DNA of 64,000 bases from NCBI GenBank assembly GCA_947476475.1, contig CANJQT010000003.1, positions 29,541-93,540 of the forward strand. The letters run 5' to 3'. A program made the translations under genes and the position numbers. Source of the stretch: Paracoccaceae bacterium. GTDB lineage: Bacteria; Pseudomonadota; Alphaproteobacteria; Rhodobacterales; Rhodobacteraceae. Below the pieces are notes generated by a model. That model was given only the letters and a program-made list of their open reading frames with translations, was not told where the DNA came from and did no database searches. Below are positions 61,429 to 64,000 of this stretch, in pieces. Every line of letters starts with the position of its first letter. Position 1 is the first letter of the stretch.

Positions 61429-62811
61429 GTGGCGGGGAAAATCCTCATCGTCGATGATGTAGCGACGAACCGGATCGTTTTGAAGGTGAAGCTTGCCTCC
61501 GCCTACTACGATACGCTTCAGGCTGCCACCGGGACAGAGGCACTTGCGTTGGCGCAGTCTGAACGACCCGATCTGATTCTTCTCGACCTTGACTTGCCCG
61601 ACCTCTGTGGAATCGAAGTGTGCAACCGGCTGAAAGCCGACCCCCGCACAAGCGATATTCCCGTGGTGATGATCACCGGCATCCAGGCAGCCGAACAGCG
61701 CCTTGCAGCCCTGCGCGCCGGAGCAGAGGAGATGTTCTGGAAACCCTACGATGAAAACGTGTTGCTTGCGCGCTTGCGCGGCCTGCTGCGCGCGCGCGAA
61801 ACCCAGGATCAGCTTGGCCTGCGCGACATGACCCGCCGCGATCTGGGTTTCGCCGAACCCGTCCAACCCTTCAGCGGGCCGGGCCTGATCGGGCTGGTGG
61901 CGGGGCGCATTGATACCGCCCTGCAATGGAAGCGCCAGCTTCAGCCGCACATGACCGACCGGGTGCTGGTGCTGGACCGCGATGCGGCACTCAGCGAACT
62001 GACTGCGGCCGACATGCCCGATGTTTTTCTGGTGGCCGCCGATCTGCAAAGCCGCGGTGACGGGCTGCGCTTCATGTCCGAACTGCGCTCGCACAGCGGC
62101 ACGCGCCATGCTGCGATCTGTCTGGCAATGTCCCACGCCATGCGCGATCTGGCCGCTACCGCGCTTGACCTTGGCGCCGCCGACCTGATCGACCCGGCGG
62201 CGGACCCCGCCGAAATCGCCTTGCGGCTGCAAAAACAGATGGGCCACAAACGGCGCGCCGACGCCTTGCGCACCACTGTCGCCGACGGCCTGCGACTGGC
62301 GATGATCGACCCGCTGACCAGCCTTCACAACCGCCGGTACGGCCTGCCGCATCTGGGCCGGATCGCCGAACGCGCCGCGCAAAGCGGTCGGCAGTTTGCA
62401 GTTCTGCTGATCGACATCGACCGCTTCAAGATGGTGAACGACACTTGGGGTCATGCCGCCGGTGACGCGGTCCTGACCGAAGTTGCCCGTCGGCTGAAGA
62501 CCGATCTTCGGGCCGTCGATCTGGTGGCCCGCATAGGCGGAGAAGAGTTTCTGGCCGTCTTGCCCGACTGCGGAATAGAGGCGGCACGCGGCACCGCCGA
62601 ACGCTTGCGCCGCACGATCAGTGATCAGCCCGTCGGCTTGCCGGGCGGACTGACCATTGCGGTGACGATTTCCCTTGGTCTGGCGATGGGGGGCGGGCTT
62701 GCCGACATCGCGCCCGACCCCGAAGCGATTCTGGCGCGCGCCGATCACGCGCTGCTGGCGGCCAAATCGGACGGGCGCAATCAGGTCACCGTCCACCGCA
62801 GCGCCGCCTGA
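61429..62811 (+). CDS. pleD: PleD-type response regulator diguanylate cyclase
   Basis: PleD makes c-di-GMP when phosphorylated and is tied to polar development in Caulobacter. The 460-residue protein has receiver 1 (KILIVDDVATN, phospho-acceptor in LLDLDLPD, Lys in WKPYDE), a degenerate second receiver (~155-275), and a GGDEF domain with GGEEF and an I-site (RAVD five residues before). The start is one of three nearby GTG codons; the GTG at 61429, with GGAG eight bases ahead, gives the usual VAGKILIVDD opening. It is divergent from DUF3572 with a TTAACC half site and one TTTGCAAA between. Confidence 0.92.
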   Translation: MAGKILIVDDVATNRIVLKVKLASAYYDTLQAATGTEALALAQSERPDLILLDLDLPDLCGIEVCNRLKADPRTSDIPVVMITGIQAAEQRLAALRAGAEEMFWKPYDENVLLARLRGLLRARETQDQLGLRDMTRRDLGFAEPVQPFSGPGLIGLVAGRIDTALQWKRQLQPHMTDRVLVLDRDAALSELTAADMPDVFLVAADLQSRGDGLRFMSELRSHSGTRHAAICLAMSHAMRDLAATALDLGAADLIDPAADPAEIALRLQKQMGHKRRADALRTTVADGLRLAMIDPLTSLHNRRYGLPHLGRIAERAAQSGRQFAVLLIDIDRFKMVNDTWGHAAGDAVLTEVARRLKTDLRAVDLVARIGGEEFLAVLPDCGIEAARGTAERLRRTISDQPVGLPGGLTIAVTISLGLAMGGGLADIAPDPEAILARADHALLAAKSDGRNQVTVHRSAA

Positions 62812-62831
62812 TCTGGCTTGTCCAGCAGCCC

Positions 62832-63302
62832 CTAGTCGTCTGCCACGCCCTTCATCCCGGTTTCAATCCGATCCGCCAGCGCCCGCCGCGCCTCGGGCGT
62901 CAGGCCGGCCAGATAGTCCAGCATGATCTGCTGCCCTTGCGCCAAGCGGTCGGCGCCGCGCGCGCCCTGCCGCGCCAGCACTGCGGCCGCTGCAGCCGCG
63001 TCCCAGCTTTCGGCGCGCAGGATCCCGGCCAGTTCGGCAACATCGGCGCGCATCGCCCGGCGGTCGCCCACCCGGCCCCCGACCGCTGTCTCGAACCGGT
63101 CGCGCAGGGCGCGCCGATCTTCGCGCAGCAGGCTCGTCACCAGCAGGCCGAAGCCGTCGCGCCCGGCAATCACATGGCCCCGCATCGCCTGCCCGCGCCA
63201 GGCAGCGCCCGCCGCCAACCCCAGAACCAGAAGGTTCAGCGCCAGCGATACCACCAGTGCAATCCGCAGGCCCCGCCCGCCCGTCTGGACCGTATCCGCC
63301 AT
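62832..63302 (-). CDS. membrane-anchored periplasmic sensor-like protein (Spy/heavy-metal resistance type)
   Basis: The 156-residue protein has one N-terminal membrane helix (GLRIALVVSLALNLLVLGLAA) and a helical periplasmic part with LLREDRRALRDRFETAVGG and LTPEARRALADRIETGM, the LTPEQR-like motifs of the Spy/CpxP/CnrX-type family. It is last in the order sigma factor, middle protein, this gene, which is the arrangement of an ECF sigma unit with membrane regulators. Metal sensing is only a family hint; no Cys or His cluster is visible. Confidence 0.75.
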   Translation of the reverse strand: MADTVQTGGRGLRIALVVSLALNLLVLGLAAGAAWRGQAMRGHVIAGRDGFGLLVTSLLREDRRALRDRFETAVGGRVGDRRAMRADVAELAGILRAESWDAAAAAAVLARQGARGADRLAQGQQIMLDYLAGLTPEARRALADRIETGMKGVADD

Positions 63303-63303
63303 C

Positions 63304-63636
63304 TCAAACCTCCTCGCCGGTCAGGGCAAAGGGATTGGTCAGCCCTGCCACACCCTCGAACAATCCGTCGGCATCCGACCGCCCCAGCAGCCCGCCCGGA
63401 TCGCTGACCCCGATCCACAGCCCTGCCAGCGCTGCTGCCGCCAGCCCGCCCGCCCCGCGCCATCCGCCTATGGCCTGCAAGATCGCGCCCCAGGCCCCCG
63501 GTCGCACCGGGCTGGACGCCCGCTGTGGCTGAAGCGCCAGCGCCTCTGCTTCGATCCGCGCCAGAAAGGCGGCCGAAGGTTCCGCCGCGCGACGCGCGGC
63601 GGCGAACAGATCGTCAAGATTCACGGGTTCCGCCAT
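63304..63636 (-). CDS. small membrane protein between sigma factor and Spy-like gene (anti-sigma candidate)
   Basis: The 110-residue protein begins MAEPVNLDDLFAAARRAAEP and has one hydrophobic helix around residues 68-85 (GGLAAAALAGLWIGV). A short cytosolic N-terminus, one membrane helix and a periplasmic tail, directly after an ECF sigma gene (one base gap), suggest an anti-sigma factor. No zinc-binding HxxxCxxC is present. The assignment rests on position. Confidence 0.65.
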   Translation of the reverse strand: MAEPVNLDDLFAAARRAAEPSAAFLARIEAEALALQPQRASSPVRPGAWGAILQAIGGWRGAGGLAAAALAGLWIGVSDPGGLLGRSDADGLFEGVAGLTNPFALTGEEV

Positions 63637-63637
63637 T

Positions 63638-64000
63638 CTAGGCTTCCTCATATCCCAATGCGCCACGCTGACCGACCAGCGCCGCCTTCACCCCGCGCAG
63701 GCCCCGCGCGATCAGACTTTCTACCGCTTCGACCCCCACATCAAGGATCAGCGCAATCTCGGGGTTGGCCAGCCCTTCGATATGGCGCAACACCACCGCC
63801 AGCCGCTGGCGTTCCGGCAAGGCGGCAAACGCACGATCAAGCGCCGCCACCCGCGCCCTGTCGGTCAGCAGGGCGTCAACTCCCGGCTGGCCGTCTTCGG
63901 CCTCGGGCACCCCGTCCAGCGCCACCATCGGGCGGCGCCGCTGCCCGTCCAGGCACAGGTTCGCCACCACCCGGTAAAGCCAGCTTGTCACCCGCGCCCC
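63638..64000 (-). CDS. ECF RNA polymerase sigma factor, partial (N-terminus beyond right edge)
   Basis: The visible 120 C-terminal residues include the end of region 2 (SWLYRVVANLCLDGQRRR) and a complete region 4 (LPERQRLAVVLRHIEGLANPEIALILDVGVEAVESLIARGLRGVK). A GTG at 63989-63991 lies inside region 2 and is not the start; the frame is open to the edge. It heads an operon with the anti-sigma candidate and the Spy-like protein. Confidence 0.88.
   Translation of the reverse strand, partial: GARVTSWLYRVVANLCLDGQRRRPMVALDGVPEAEDGQPGVDALLTDRARVAALDRAFAALPERQRLAVVLRHIEGLANPEIALILDVGVEAVESLIARGLRGVKAALVGQRGALGYEEA

Noticed and set aside
1..64000. CRISPR arrays, insertion sequences, rRNA or tRNA genes
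   Set aside because: None seen by eye on either strand; no regularly spaced repeats, transposase frames or conserved RNA stems.

Overview
The window reads as a piece of an alphaproteobacterial chromosome, most likely a member of the Rhodobacteraceae (Rhodobacter/Gemmobacter/Tabrizicola-like). The evidence is the high G+C content and codon use, a GcrA cell-cycle regulator, DUF1467 next to methylmalonyl-CoA epimerase, DUF3572 next to pleD, a DUF6455 protein, a GcvA-like LysR regulator divergent from a DUF1127 protein, and TTTGCAAA operators of the PccR type before prpE. I see no rRNA, tRNA, CRISPR array, insertion sequence or prophage. About 70 genes are supported. Two genes are cut by the window edges: a VOC/cupin-like protein at the left and an ECF sigma factor at the right.

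Layout. 1-10.4 kb: malic enzyme (maeB), propionyl-CoA synthetase (prpE), an orphan hybrid kinase plus an NtrC-type activator, NAD kinase, and glyA with a textbook terminator. 10.7-14.2 kb: small membrane protein, esterase, lipoprotein and GYD protein, then an 800-base gene-free stretch with palindromes and nested inverted repeats, then a methyltransferase. 14.3-20.6 kb: lepA, a copper chaperone behind a MerR-type dyad, a periplasmic PCuAC copper chaperone, rpmB, a GST/MarR divergent pair and a LysR regulator. 20.7-22.5 kb: DUF1127 and a cobalt-type nitrile hydratase operon. 22.6-31.3 kb: meaB, a DUF3108 protein, hrpB, DUF1993, a cysteine hydrolase, argD-argF and a GST. 31.4-37.8 kb: gcrA, an ABC-2 exporter, rimO, a GT87 membrane enzyme, a dual CDGSH protein and dgkA. 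37.8-45.7 kb: mostly small or housekeeping-like genes, including an M48 lipoprotein, an HDAC-family deacetylase, a CysZ-like membrane protein, mce and a response regulator. 45.7-56.2 kb: aspS with an unusual internal insertion, a second GT87 protein, an APC permease, an FSP1-like flavoprotein with its MerR regulator, and carB. 56.3-64 kb: a HEPN-like gene, an H-NOX-like/diguanylate cyclase pair, an MttB-family methyltransferase, a HAD phosphatase, DUF3572, PleD, and the 3' part of an ECF sigma operon.

How genes connect. Propionate/methylmalonyl-CoA metabolism is represented at three separate places (prpE, meaB, mce). Arginine synthesis (argD, argF) and carB share carbamoyl phosphate. Two c-di-GMP synthases lie within 6 kb: PleD, and a cyclase coupled to an H-NOX-like protein that has lost its heme ligand. 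Copper handling appears twice (CopZ-like and PCuAC). Most accessory genes are single transcription units.

The most interesting signals are: the H-NOX-like protein lacking the proximal histidine and the YxSxR motif, paired with a GGDEF enzyme; a ~74-residue, AT-richer in-frame insertion in aspS; a family of five intergenic repeats (hairpin plus a GGATATTT...GACAGAAAATG tail), one of which encodes the C-terminus of a membrane protein; two tandem-hairpin elements before carB and before the HDAC gene; and the palindrome-rich gap at 12.75-13.55 kb. Nothing here is clearly a wholly new multi-gene system; the H-NOX-like/cyclase pair comes nearest.
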